DNA of 64,000 bases from Dictyobacter aurantiacus (GTDB lineage: Bacteria; Chloroflexota; Ktedonobacteria; Ktedonobacterales; Ktedonobacteraceae). The stretch is taken from the NCBI RefSeq assembly GCF_003967515.1, contig NZ_BIFQ01000001.1:124001-188000 (forward strand), read 5' to 3'. Below, in pieces: positions 29,389-37,716 of this stretch. Position 1 is the first letter of the stretch; each line of letters starts with the position of its first letter. Both the position numbers and the translations under genes were made by a program. The notes under the pieces were generated by a model. The model did no database searches. It was not told the origin of the DNA and saw only the letters and a program-made list of their open reading frames with translations.

Positions 29389-29472
29389 CTATAAATGCTC
29401 ACACCCGAAGGTGAAGCCGATACAACAAAGAAAAAAAACAATGCTGACAAGCATAATCAGGATATCAAGCAT
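29389..29472 (-). CDS. 27-residue membrane micro-protein at the head of kdpF
   Basis: The frame reads MLDILIMLVSIVFFLCCIGF followed by TFGCEHL, a short hydrophobic helix ending in a small Cys-containing tail. I know of similar short frames ending in GC(D/E)xL before kdpF in other phyla, but I cannot verify this here. GGGGAGGG is five bases upstream of the ATG. The start overlaps the stop of the receiver gene (ATGCTTGA), which suggests translational coupling, and its stop is 12 bp before kdpF. Confidence 0.7.
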   Translation of the reverse strand: MLDILIMLVSIVFFLCCIGFTFGCEHL

Positions 29473-29905
29473 GAAATCCCTCCCCGTTCACTTTCATTCT
29501 GGCGCACAGCTCGCGCCTCTCAGCTGCTTCAGCTGCCAGGCGCAACACCGCTTCCATGGGAAATGGTTTCGGCAGGTAAGAGAGAGGATGAAATTCTGCC
29601 AGGCGGTGTGGACTCACCCTGACCGCCGAAAGCACTACCACAGGCAACTTCCCCTGCAGCATTTCATCTTCCTCTCCTAAAGAACATTCGCCACATTGAA
29701 TGGCTCGCAATACATCCCACCCGGTCTGATCCGGCAGATTGATGTCTAGCAATATGAGATCGATTGTTTTGGTACGCAGATAATGAAGAGCACTTTGAAC
29801 ATTGGTGGCACAACTTACTTCGTGTCCCCGCGCCAGCAGATTGCGCTCTACCACATTGCGTAAGACATCATCATCTTCAACCAGCAGAATTCGCGCCCCT
29901 GTCAT
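29465..29905 (-). CDS. Single-domain response regulator, first gene of the kdp operon
   Basis: 146 residues forming a receiver domain only. It has the acidic pocket LVEDDD, the phosphorylatable Asp in LILLDINLPDQTG, the Ser in VVLSAVR and the Lys in YLPKPF. A DNA-binding domain is absent. A loop insertion (CGECSLGEEDEM) precedes beta 4. It overlaps the micro-ORF by 8 bp and so is part of the kdp transcript. It could be a phosphate relay or regulator of the split KdpD/KdpE pathway; its partner kinase is unknown. Confidence 0.85.
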   Translation of the reverse strand: MTGARILLVEDDDVLRNVVERNLLARGHEVSCATNVQSALHYLRTKTIDLILLDINLPDQTGWDVLRAIQCGECSLGEEDEMLQGKLPVVVLSAVRVSPHRLAEFHPLSYLPKPFPMEAVLRLAAEAAERRELCARMKVNGEGFHA

Positions 29906-30089
29906 ATCTATAAATCTTTCTATGGTGAGACCATCAAATCTTCCTCATACCTGCTCCGAGATCAAATATATCCCCTATCTGCTCAATGCGCGGTCAAAAG
30001 AAAAAAAACAATCCTCAAAAATCCCTCAAGATATCCTGAGCATGAGCCTGACCATTGCCATTGTGGTGGAACGTGAACGCCCCCGCACT
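29906..30089. other. Kdp operon upstream region
   Basis: No gene is supported. This 184-bp stretch before the kdp receiver gene should carry the kdp promoter on the minus strand (a TTGACC on the minus strand at about 29992-29997 is a possible -35, but spacing to a -10 is poor). The repeat array begins at its right end. Confidence 0.4.
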
Positions 30090-30116
30090 CGCGTCCGCTA
30101 CGCGGCCGCATTGTTA

Positions 30117-30170
30117 TTTTGAGATGGTGCCTGGAGGGCGCGGATGCGCCCTCCAGGCACCATCTCAAAA
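30117..30170. repeat. Perfect palindrome opening the array
   Basis: 25-bp arms around GGAT, outer ends TTTTGAGATGG / CCATCTCAAAA. The right arm runs directly into the first repeat core. Confidence 0.85.
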
Positions 30171-30645
30171 CAGGCTTGGGAGCATCCCCAGGTATCAAAA
30201 TAGCCCATATGGTAGTACAGCCAGGGCGCATCCACATCCTTCGGGCACCGTCTCAAAACAGGCTTGGGAGCATCCCCCAGGTGTCAAAATACCCCATATG
30301 GTGGTGCAACAGAGCACATCCGCGCCCTCCAGACACCATCTCAAAACAGGCTTGGGAATACCGCTGGTATCAAAATAGTCCATACGGTGATGCAGCCAGG
30401 CACATCCGCGCCCTTCAGGCACCACCTCAAAACAGGCTTGGGAGCACCATCGGTGTCAAAATACCCCATATGGTGGTGCGTCCAGGGTGTATCCGCCCTC
30501 CATGTACCGTCTCAAAACAGGCTTGGGAGCATCCCCAGGTATCAAAATAGCCCATATGGTAGTACAGCCAGGGCGCATCCACATCCTTCGGGCACCGTCT
30601 CAAAACAGGCTTGGGAGCACCATCGGTGTCAAAATAGCCTGTATA

Positions 30646-30685
30646 GTGGTGCAACCGGGGCGCGGATGCGCCCCGGTTGCACCAC
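30646..30685. repeat. Perfect palindrome closing the array
   Basis: 18-bp arms around GGAT. The left arm starts GTGGTGCAACC, the same bases that end several array units. Confidence 0.85.
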
Positions 30686-30988
30686 CATCACAACCAGCGC
30701 GGCCGCGCAGCGGACGCGCGTGTGAAGGTGCTTACCTCAAAGATTTATCAGAAAAAAAGCCATTATTATCAAAAATGGGTCAAGAGAACTAGCCAAAAGC
30801 TAAAAATTATGTCAAAATTTACCCTTAAAAGGTTTTACTTGTCCTATCCTGCTGTGCTACACTATGGAAGCGTACATTGTTTCGACTACGTATATTGTTA
30901 TAGGGCTATTCGTAGTGTGGTAAGGGTAGTCCACACGTTGTAGTAGGAACATAGATAATTTCCCCCTTTCAAAGGACGATTAAATAGT

Positions 30989-33019
30989 ATGGCACAGGAA
31001 TCTGTGACTCAGAACACACACACCATCGTGCAAAACCAGGAAGACGAACATTCGTCAGGCAAAAATTTGCTTGGACCCCTTCTCTGCTGGGCTGTTGTCT
31101 TCGCAGATATTGGCACCTCTGTCTATTACACCCCCGGTATTCTTTACCAGACGGTACAGGGACTGGCGGGCTTTTTCGTATTTCTGACGATGTCCGTCTT
31201 TATCTTGCTCGCCCTGAAGTACGCGGAGGTAACCCATCGTTTCCCTCAGGGTGGCGGTGTCGTAACAGTAGCCGCGCAAGCCATCAACCCCTGGTTCGGG
31301 GCCTTGGGCGGTATGTTTATCCTGGTAGACTACTTTCTGACTGCCGCGATCAGTAGTCTGTCAGGTATCCTCTACTTTAGCGTGGTCTTCCCCGCTATCG
31401 GTGGTGTGACTATCCCGCTCTTTATTACTATTGGCGTGTTGATACTTCTGGGTATCTTGAACTGGGTTGGTATCAGCGAAAGCGCGAAAGTAAGTCTGAT
31501 AGGTGCGATCATCGCCTTCGTCAGCGATATTGCCATCCTCGTGACTGTTTTTACCCATCTTTCACTGCCGGAATTCTTTGGCTTGATCGGCAAAATGTTT
31601 ACCAGCCACAATCTGACGCCATTTTCGCTGCTGGCTGGTTTCGCGGGTTCCTTCCTGGCTTTCTCAGGCCTGGAGAGTATCTCGCAGCTCTCACCGGTCA
31701 TGAAAAAGCCGCATAAGAAGGTCGCCGGGATCGCATTGACCCTGGTCGTCCTGACAGTTGGTATAACCAGTCCGCTGTTAACGATGCTTTCGACGCTGTT
31801 GCTTCCCAGTGCCGCGCAGAACGCGACGCAGTCGGCACAGATCATTTCTTTGCTGGCGGGCAAATGGGGTGGGCAGGTGTTACAGACAGAGGTGGCCATA
31901 AGTGCCAGTGCCCTGCTTGTCTTCGCCAGCAACACCGCGATCATCGGCGCCTATCACGTCTTCATCGCCCTGTCACGCATGGGATTTCTGCCAGAATTTA
32001 TCCTGCAGCGCAATAAACTACGCGGTACTCCTCACCTCTCCATTGCCCTGGCGACCGGTATCCCCATCGCCGTGCTCCTGCTGGTATGGGGAAATATTAA
32101 TATTCTTGGCGATATGTACGCCTTTGGTCTGCTCGGCGCGTTCTCACTGACCTGCCTGGGACTGGACATTGTACGTCTACGGGATTTGAAGCGTGCGCGA
32201 GCATTAAAGCAGGCAGCGAGCACGCAGCGCGAGACGCAAGAAAAAGAGACGCACAAGGCCGTCGAAGTGCATGATTTGATGAAGTCTAACGTTCAGCCAG
32301 CAACAACTGCAGTTGATAAGCACTCCAATGAAATGGGCGGCCTGGGAGGCCAGGTCAATGAGACATATGAAGCAACCAGGCTGTGGTTTAAAATCAATCT
32401 AGGTCTGGGTATTCTCACGACGGTGCTGGTAATTGTGGCCTGGAGCACTAATCTGGTCACCAAGCCGCTGGCCACAGCCTTCGGCGGCGGTGTCACAGTC
32501 ATTGGCATGGGTCTCGCATACTATAATCATAATCGCCAACAAAAGGAAGGAAGGGTACCTGTACCGGTTGTGGTTACGCGACTTCAGGGTACCTATCCTA
32601 AAACTACCCTGGCTATCCTTACACCGCACAATCCACACAATGGCGCGGTCATCCGAGCGGCGATCAACAATGCCAGCGCCGATACCCCATTGCTGTTCCT
32701 GTACCTGGCTGGTAAGCGGCCGCGTCCAAGTGCTCCACGTATGATGGAAATTATCGATCCTTACCTGGACGATCAGGAGGCTAAAGATACCTTCAGTAAG
32801 GCCGAGGCTTTAGCCATTAAAGCCAAAGTCCCGAACCGAACCTATATCTATCTCCAGGAGGAGCCTGAATTAGCTACACAGATCTGGCAGTCGATCCATC
32901 CACGCGATACCCTGGTTGCTATTGAAAATGATAGTCAATTTAAAGATATCAACCCGGATCGCGTTCGCTATGAATTAACGCCGGAAGGGAAAGTAGCGCA
33001 TCTGCTGAAGCGGTGGTAA
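30989..33019 (+). CDS. APC-superfamily permease with C-terminal USP-like domain
   Basis: 676 residues with about twelve membrane helices. The first helix region, VVFADIGTSVYYTPGILY, resembles the GDIGTS opening of K+/amino-acid permeases, and RFPQGGGVVTVAAQAINPW is the APC motif after helix 2. After about residue 515 a soluble tail of 160 residues (TRLQGTYPKTTLAILTPHNP ... LLFLYLAGKRPRPSAPRMME) looks USP-like. The ATG at 30989 follows AAAGGAC. It lies between the kdp operon and the kdpE/kdpD-C pair, so a potassium role is plausible; amino-acid transport is the alternative. Its stop lies inside the hairpin 32999-33036. Confidence 0.72.
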   Translation: MAQESVTQNTHTIVQNQEDEHSSGKNLLGPLLCWAVVFADIGTSVYYTPGILYQTVQGLAGFFVFLTMSVFILLALKYAEVTHRFPQGGGVVTVAAQAINPWFGALGGMFILVDYFLTAAISSLSGILYFSVVFPAIGGVTIPLFITIGVLILLGILNWVGISESAKVSLIGAIIAFVSDIAILVTVFTHLSLPEFFGLIGKMFTSHNLTPFSLLAGFAGSFLAFSGLESISQLSPVMKKPHKKVAGIALTLVVLTVGITSPLLTMLSTLLLPSAAQNATQSAQIISLLAGKWGGQVLQTEVAISASALLVFASNTAIIGAYHVFIALSRMGFLPEFILQRNKLRGTPHLSIALATGIPIAVLLLVWGNINILGDMYAFGLLGAFSLTCLGLDIVRLRDLKRARALKQAASTQRETQEKETHKAVEVHDLMKSNVQPATTAVDKHSNEMGGLGGQVNETYEATRLWFKINLGLGILTTVLVIVAWSTNLVTKPLATAFGGGVTVIGMGLAYYNHNRQQKEGRVPVPVVVTRLQGTYPKTTLAILTPHNPHNGAVIRAAINNASADTPLLFLYLAGKRPRPSAPRMMEIIDPYLDDQEAKDTFSKAEALAIKAKVPNRTYIYLQEEPELATQIWQSIHPRDTLVAIENDSQFKDINPDRVRYELTPEGKVAHLLKRW

Positions 33020-33036
33020 TACCGCTTCAGCAGATG
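32999..33036 (+). terminator. Hairpin overlapping the permease stop codon
   Basis: CATCTGCTGAAGCGGT (32999-33014) pairs perfectly with ACCGCTTCAGCAGATG (33021-33036) around a six-base loop. It includes the last codons and stop of the permease gene. Confidence 0.6.
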
Positions 33037-33067
33037 GCTGGTCCCGGACGTTACGCACCTGGGTACC

Positions 33068-33144
33068 ATAAGAAGAACGTGAGCGGTGGTCTAAAAAAGC
33101 GTGCTGAGCACGCTTTTTTAGACCACCGCTCACGTTCTTCTTAT
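33068..33144. terminator. 77-bp palindrome, 38-bp perfect arms
   Basis: Arms 33068-33105 and 33107-33144 match perfectly with a single base at the centre; AAAAAA/TTTTTT blocks lie within the arms. It lies between the convergent permease and kdpE genes and can terminate both. It is the longest palindrome in the window. Confidence 0.75.
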
Positions 33145-33149
33145 GTTCT

Positions 33150-33848
33150 TTATTCTTCGGTATTAAAGCGGTAGCCAACTCCCGATACGGTCAGGATAAA
33201 GCGGGGATGAGCAGGATCGGGCTCGATCTTGCGTCGTAACTGACCAACGTAAACGTGCAGGTAGTGCGCTTCGGTTCCATATCCCGTTCCCCAGACCTGT
33301 GACAGCAGCATCTGGCGCGTCATGATCTTTCCCCGGTTCTTGATTAATGCCTTCAATAGATCATACTCTGTAGGGGTAAGCTTGACCTCTTTTCCGTTCA
33401 CCTGTACACCCCGTTGCGCGAAATCCACTCGGAGTGGTCCAGCCGTAAAGATCGGCTCGGTGCCAGACTGGATCTGAGCCGTATGCCGCAGGGCAACCCT
33501 GACGCGCGCCAGTACCTCGTCTATACCAAATGGCTTGGAGACATAGTCATCAGCACCCAGGTCAAGCGCCAGCACTTTGTCGCGCTCGGTGTCTTTAACG
33601 GATAAAACAATGATCGGCAGGTTGGACTGTTCACGTACCTTACGGCAAACCTCCAGGCCACTGATACCCGGTAGTCCCAGGTCCAGGAGTATGAGATCCG
33701 GCCTGTGCTGCCCTACTTCTTCCAACGCCACTTCACCGCTTTCAGCGGTAAATACATCATAACCATGGGCGACAAGACTACGCTGCAGCGCACGTAAAAT
33801 TTCGATCTCATCGTCAACAACCAGTATACGGGCTCCACTTTTACTCAT
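33150..33848 (-). CDS. kdpE: KdpE-type response regulator (OmpR family)
   Basis: 232 residues. The receiver has ILVVDDEIEIL, the phosphoacceptor Asp in LILLDLGLPGISG and Lys in YVSKPFG; residues 130-230 are an OmpR-type winged helix (LTPTEYDLLKALIKN ... VYVGQLRRKIEPDP). It overlaps the kinase gene upstream by 8 bp (ATGAGTAA), typical of kdpDE. It is expected to control kdpFABC, 4 kb and more away. Confidence 0.92.
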   Translation of the reverse strand: MSKSGARILVVDDEIEILRALQRSLVAHGYDVFTAESGEVALEEVGQHRPDLILLDLGLPGISGLEVCRKVREQSNLPIIVLSVKDTERDKVLALDLGADDYVSKPFGIDEVLARVRVALRHTAQIQSGTEPIFTAGPLRVDFAQRGVQVNGKEVKLTPTEYDLLKALIKNRGKIMTRQMLLSQVWGTGYGTEAHYLHVYVGQLRRKIEPDPAHPRFILTVSGVGYRFNTEE

Positions 33849-35541
33849 GCGTGTGTCCTTCTATATGTGCCAGAGGCAAGGTAAATCGGAAAATAGCACC
33901 ACCGCCAGGCCGATTCTCTGCCCAGATACGACCACCATGGGCCTCGATTAATCCGCGGCATACCGCTAATCCCAGGCCGGTCCCCATGATACTCGTTGCT
34001 CTCCTTGTAGCACCAGAGACTCTGTAAAATTTATCAAAAATACGTTCTAGATCGGATTGGGGAATACCAGGTCCACGATCCGCCACACTCACTCTGATCT
34101 CACTATCAGTGACATCAACAGTAATGTCTATTGGAGAGTCAGGAGGAGTATAGCGTACGGCGTTTTCTAGCAGATTGGTAATGACCTGGTCTATCTGTAA
34201 ATAATCCAGTTGCACCGGCGGCAAATCATCGGGCATATGGATAGTCACATTTCTATCCCGCAATACTCCTTGCATATGTCCACTTACGTCGTGAATAAGC
34301 TCACCAATAGGATACCACTCTTTTTCGGCTTTGAGGGCCCCTCCTTCAATACGTGACATATCTAATATATTGCCAACCAGTCGATTGAGCCTGTCTGTCT
34401 CTTTTTCAATGGCCTGCGCAAAACTTTTCTTGGACTCCTCATCCCATTCTACATCTTCCTGCAGCAAACTACTGGCGGCCGCTTTAATCGATGAGAGCGG
34501 TGTGCGCAGATCGTGTGAGACCGATGAAAGCAGCGCGGAACGTAGAGCATCGGTACGGCGCAGCAACTCGATCTGCAATGACTCGCGATGCAGCCTTGCT
34601 CTCTCAATCATAGCGGTCGCCTGGTCAATAAAGGCCCAGAAAAAAGCATTCTGGTGGTTGAGGTCTTTTCCCTCATCGATGAGTGCTCGCTCGATTGGGA
34701 AACGGCGCGACCCACCTACCATCAGGAGGCGCGCCACCCCTACGACTTTCTGCGCCTGGTGCATAGGTACCAGGCGCACGTAGCTGTGCGCCGAAGGAGT
34801 TGCCTGAATTACGCGCCGAAAGCGAAATGGGAGCGCCTTGTCCGTGTCGATATAGAAGTCAATGATCCTTCCCTCCAACATAACAGATTCAGCTGTCTTA
34901 ATCTCATCTGAAGAGAGTTGCAGGTGTGTGGCATCTTGCAACGCATCCGCCTGCAAGCTCAGTTGTCCGTGTTCGTCCGGCAATAAGATAGCACAGTCGA
35001 TCACTCCAGCCGTCAAGAAGTTATTCACAATCGCATGCGCTATGATATCGAGTTGCCGCTCCAGATGCTCTTCATTGGTGGTGGCGTTGACCAGTTCATA
35101 GAGCGCCCGCGTCTCCTTCTCGCGCTGCGTTGCTTGCTCAGCCCTCCGACGCAACGCGGAGGCGAGTTCACCCGTAATAATCGCAGTGACCAGAAATATA
35201 AAGAGCGCCAGCCATTCTTCAGACTTCTGAATTGAAAAAGTAAAGAACGGGGGTACCAGAAAGAAATCAAAGGAGAAAAAAGCGATTATCGATGCAATGA
35301 CTGCCGCATATAGTCCGCGCGTCGTGGCCAGACCCAGGACCACCAGTAAATAGAGAAACGAGATATTTGGAATAGCAGGATAGAGCCTGGCAAGGTAAAT
35401 GATGCCAGTAATCAGCAGCGTGAGCAAGACAGCCAGGCAAGCATCGATGATCACCCTTCGCGTATGGTGTTCTTCGGTAACGCCCAAAAAGAGAACTTGT
35501 TGCATGTTTTTCATGGCTTCAGCTTCATCATCCTCTACCAT
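33841..35541 (-). CDS. kdpD: KdpD C-terminal half: DUF4118-GAF histidine kinase
   Basis: 566 residues. Four membrane helices of the DUF4118 unit (ILIYLARLYPAIP ... FFSFDFFLVPPFFTF ... TAIITGELASALRRRAEQ) are followed by a GAF domain and then HisKA (SSVSHDLRTPLSSIKA, His phosphoacceptor) and HATPase_c (N box VITNLLENAVRYTP, G1 DRGPGIP, G2 MGTGLGLAVCRG). The order equals the second half of KdpD, but the cytoplasmic KdpD/USP half is absent and is encoded at 23342-24634. ATG 35541 is given; ATG 35514 is an alternative. It overlaps kdpE by 8 bp. Confidence 0.88.
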   Translation of the reverse strand: MVEDDEAEAMKNMQQVLFLGVTEEHHTRRVIIDACLAVLLTLLITGIIYLARLYPAIPNISFLYLLVVLGLATTRGLYAAVIASIIAFFSFDFFLVPPFFTFSIQKSEEWLALFIFLVTAIITGELASALRRRAEQATQREKETRALYELVNATTNEEHLERQLDIIAHAIVNNFLTAGVIDCAILLPDEHGQLSLQADALQDATHLQLSSDEIKTAESVMLEGRIIDFYIDTDKALPFRFRRVIQATPSAHSYVRLVPMHQAQKVVGVARLLMVGGSRRFPIERALIDEGKDLNHQNAFFWAFIDQATAMIERARLHRESLQIELLRRTDALRSALLSSVSHDLRTPLSSIKAAASSLLQEDVEWDEESKKSFAQAIEKETDRLNRLVGNILDMSRIEGGALKAEKEWYPIGELIHDVSGHMQGVLRDRNVTIHMPDDLPPVQLDYLQIDQVITNLLENAVRYTPPDSPIDITVDVTDSEIRVSVADRGPGIPQSDLERIFDKFYRVSGATRRATSIMGTGLGLAVCRGLIEAHGGRIWAENRPGGGAIFRFTLPLAHIEGHTHE

Positions 35542-35624
35542 TTTGGGATCAATACTGTCGTATTCTTGATATTTTACGATGAGAGCATATCACATAATCG
35601 ATAGAAAAAAGGAGACATTCTTTT

Positions 35625-37010
35625 ATGTCCAGTCTCTTGACCAGGCTTATTTACGCCCTCTATACTCAACATATAAAAAAATGCATTATTATCCTTCTTC
35701 TTCTCATGCTGTGTCAGTTGCTCGTGGCCTGTACCCCCGGACACACAGGGAGTAACCTGGTGGCTTTCCTCCGGGATGGACAACTCTGGACCAGTGATCC
35801 CGATGGGGCCAACACATTCTCAGTGGTTTCTCAGTCAACACCGGTCGTTGGCTATGCCTGGTCACCTAACCACCAGTTGTTGGCTTTCCGTACATTGGAT
35901 ACGGACTTCGCCAAGACACCGGCCGCCAGATCCCTTACACACTATCCACAGGCGCCAGTGATAAAAGATGTGCCCGGAACATTGAACACCATTGGAGTCG
36001 ATGGAGGAACGCCTATTGCGATCGCCTTTTCCAGTCCAGATTTTAGCTATAATAACCCTCAATGGAATAGTAATGGTGCTCGTTTGATCTATCGGCAGAC
36101 CCCCAAAAATTTTTCAGCCAATCCTGCCAATGCTCAATGGTGGATCGCTCAGAATGATCAGCCAGGCGGCATTGCGGCGAAACCCTTTCCCCATACTTTT
36201 TCTATCCCTTCTTTCTCCTATAATAGCCAGCGTTATTTGCTAATCGGCAATGCGGACAAGGGGGTATTTACAACAACGATTGCTAATACGCAAAAAACTC
36301 AGCAGGTCGGTCCCCTGGCTGGTCATCCATTACCGGCCTCCCTTGAACGTCTCCTGTGGCGCCCGAACCACCAGAATCAAAGCTTCTTATACGCGATCGA
36401 GGCAACCACGGCCAGCCGTACCAATCAGCCAGCCGCTCAACTCATGGTAAAGCTGATGTGGCACACACTGGAGGGTCCTGCCACTACCGTTGCGACATGC
36501 GCCTGCACACAATTCTCCTGGTCTCCTGATGGAAACTATATCATATATAGCACTGGCACGAAGATAACTGTTCTCAACGTTATACACAACACTTCATTTA
36601 CGATCAAAACCGAAGCCAATGCCGTTCCTTACTGGTCACCCGATAGCAAGTTCTTACTGCTAGACAGTTCTCAAACCCTCTCCCTCGTCAATATCTCAAG
36701 CAAGCAACAAACACTGCTATTGACGAGATCGGACGGACAAACGGTACAACCATCAGCGCTTTCTTCTACAAATAGCCTGTTACAGCCTGTGCCTAATAAT
36801 GTATGGTCCGCTGATAGTCGCCATTTTATCTTTGTCAGTTATAGTCATTCAAGCTGGCAACAACATACACTATTGAATGGTCAGGCGCTCTATATGGTTG
36901 CGCTAAATGATAGCGGAAAGCCAGCGGGAGCGCCGACGAAAGTCGCTAGCGGGGCTATCAACCAACCTGGATGGACATATGAAGATCCCAATACATCTTT
37001 TCTATTCTAA
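35625..37010 (+). CDS. Beta-propeller lipoprotein (TolB/WD40-like)
   Basis: 461 residues. A signal with lipobox (LLLLMLCQLLVAC, then TPGHTG) suggests membrane anchoring outside the cell. PD40-like repeats follow with DGANTFSVV, YAWSPNHQLLAFR, FSWSPDGNYIIYS and VPYWSPDSKFLLLD, indicating a six- or seven-bladed propeller. Function is unknown; such proteins often bind peptides or partners in the cell envelope. It starts 83 bp from the divergent kdpD-C gene, so the two share a promoter region. Confidence 0.8.
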   Translation: MSSLLTRLIYALYTQHIKKCIIILLLLMLCQLLVACTPGHTGSNLVAFLRDGQLWTSDPDGANTFSVVSQSTPVVGYAWSPNHQLLAFRTLDTDFAKTPAARSLTHYPQAPVIKDVPGTLNTIGVDGGTPIAIAFSSPDFSYNNPQWNSNGARLIYRQTPKNFSANPANAQWWIAQNDQPGGIAAKPFPHTFSIPSFSYNSQRYLLIGNADKGVFTTTIANTQKTQQVGPLAGHPLPASLERLLWRPNHQNQSFLYAIEATTASRTNQPAAQLMVKLMWHTLEGPATTVATCACTQFSWSPDGNYIIYSTGTKITVLNVIHNTSFTIKTEANAVPYWSPDSKFLLLDSSQTLSLVNISSKQQTLLLTRSDGQTVQPSALSSTNSLLQPVPNNVWSADSRHFIFVSYSHSSWQQHTLLNGQALYMVALNDSGKPAGAPTKVASGAINQPGWTYEDPNTSFLF

Positions 37011-37141
37011 GCATCAAGCCAGAACCATAGCTATAAACAACCCCGTTCATCGTCTCTAGATTAGAGAAAGTTATTGTCTGTTTGTTATATAAGAATGTGT
37101 CTTACTTCTGTCACCTGGGAGTACATGATAGCCCCTTCATT

Positions 37142-37157
37142 CGCGTCCGCTACGCGG
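37142..37157. repeat. 16-bp copy of the array terminal repeat
   Basis: CGCGTCCGCTACGCGG is identical to 30090-30105. It is followed by TCACGCTTTTTTT and has no partner inverted copy nearby, so it looks like a remnant of, or a solo end of, the same element family. The rest of the gap 37011-37282 shows no gene. Confidence 0.55.
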
Positions 37158-37282
37158 TCACGCTTTTTTTATGTGTTACTGTAGCAGAAGTGCATTCGCG
37201 TTCCTGCTGCCCCAACACCCTATAGGGTATTGAGGACTACAGGATGACGGGAGTCAGATACGCTCTCAAGAGGAGAGTTTCT

Positions 37283-37651
37283 ATGCAGGAAGAGGTACAG
37301 CACCTGGCAGGAGAAGATTTTTGCTATCTCACCACCACTGGCCGCCGTTCGGGCAAAGCACATACCATCGAGATCTGGTTCGCATTGAATGACACGACGC
37401 TCTATCTCCTCTCAGGTGGTAGAGACAGGGCAGATTGGGTGAAAAATATCCACCAACAACCCGCAGTACAGGTCAGGCTCGGCCCGACGACATACATGGG
37501 GCGGGCACGGATTCTTGCCAGGGGGACTGAGGATGAACTGGCGCGCCAGATCGTGTTCGCCAAATATGCAGCGCGTAGTACCGATGATCTAACAGAATGG
37601 TCGCGCGCTTCGCTGGCTGTTGCGATCGATCTCCTCAATGAGGTAAAGTAA
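37283..37651 (+). CDS. F420H2-dependent quinone reductase-like (DUF385/nitroreductase family)
   Basis: 122 residues. The fold signature LTTTGRRSGKAHTIEIWF near the N-terminus, LYLLSGGRDRADWVKNI and the RVRL-type strand AVQVRLGP are those of deazaflavin-dependent nitroreductases. ATG 37283 is chosen because AGGAGAG precedes it; an ATG at 37244 is in frame but has no ribosome site. Function and cofactor are not tested here. Confidence 0.75.
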   Translation: MQEEVQHLAGEDFCYLTTTGRRSGKAHTIEIWFALNDTTLYLLSGGRDRADWVKNIHQQPAVQVRLGPTTYMGRARILARGTEDELARQIVFAKYAARSTDDLTEWSRASLAVAIDLLNEVK

Positions 37652-37716
37652 TGAAAGGAACTTTCATGATACAGGCCCGCTACAATGAATGTATATGCTA
37701 CATAAAGAGGAGAGAC

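Larger units (their letters stand above)
30090..30718. repeat. Array of six ~86-bp repeats bounded by palindromes and inverted ends
   Basis: Six copies of the core CAAAACAGGCTTGGGA begin at 30166, 30254, 30342, 30428, 30513 and 30601 (spacings 88, 88, 86, 85, 88). Each is followed by a segment like TATCAAAATAGCCCATATGG and then a degenerate hairpin made of pieces of the flanking palindromes. A perfect palindrome (30117-30170, 25-bp arms) opens the array and another (30646-30685, 18-bp arms) closes it; both have the centre GCGCGGATGCGC. The outer ends, 30090-30109 and 30699-30718, are inverted repeats matching at 19 of 20 bases (CGCGTCCGCTACGCGGCCGC). No protein gene is supported; open frames across it are repeats of themselves. 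Confidence 0.9.

Noticed and set aside
30090..30718. CRISPR array
   Set aside because: Units are 85-88 bp with similar sequence throughout, not short identical repeats with unique spacers, and no cas genes are present.
30119..30725. Several overlapping 70-150-codon open frames across the repeat array
   Set aside because: They are translations of the same 86-bp repeat in three frames, with repeated peptide pieces in each; there is no ribosome site or protein-like composition.
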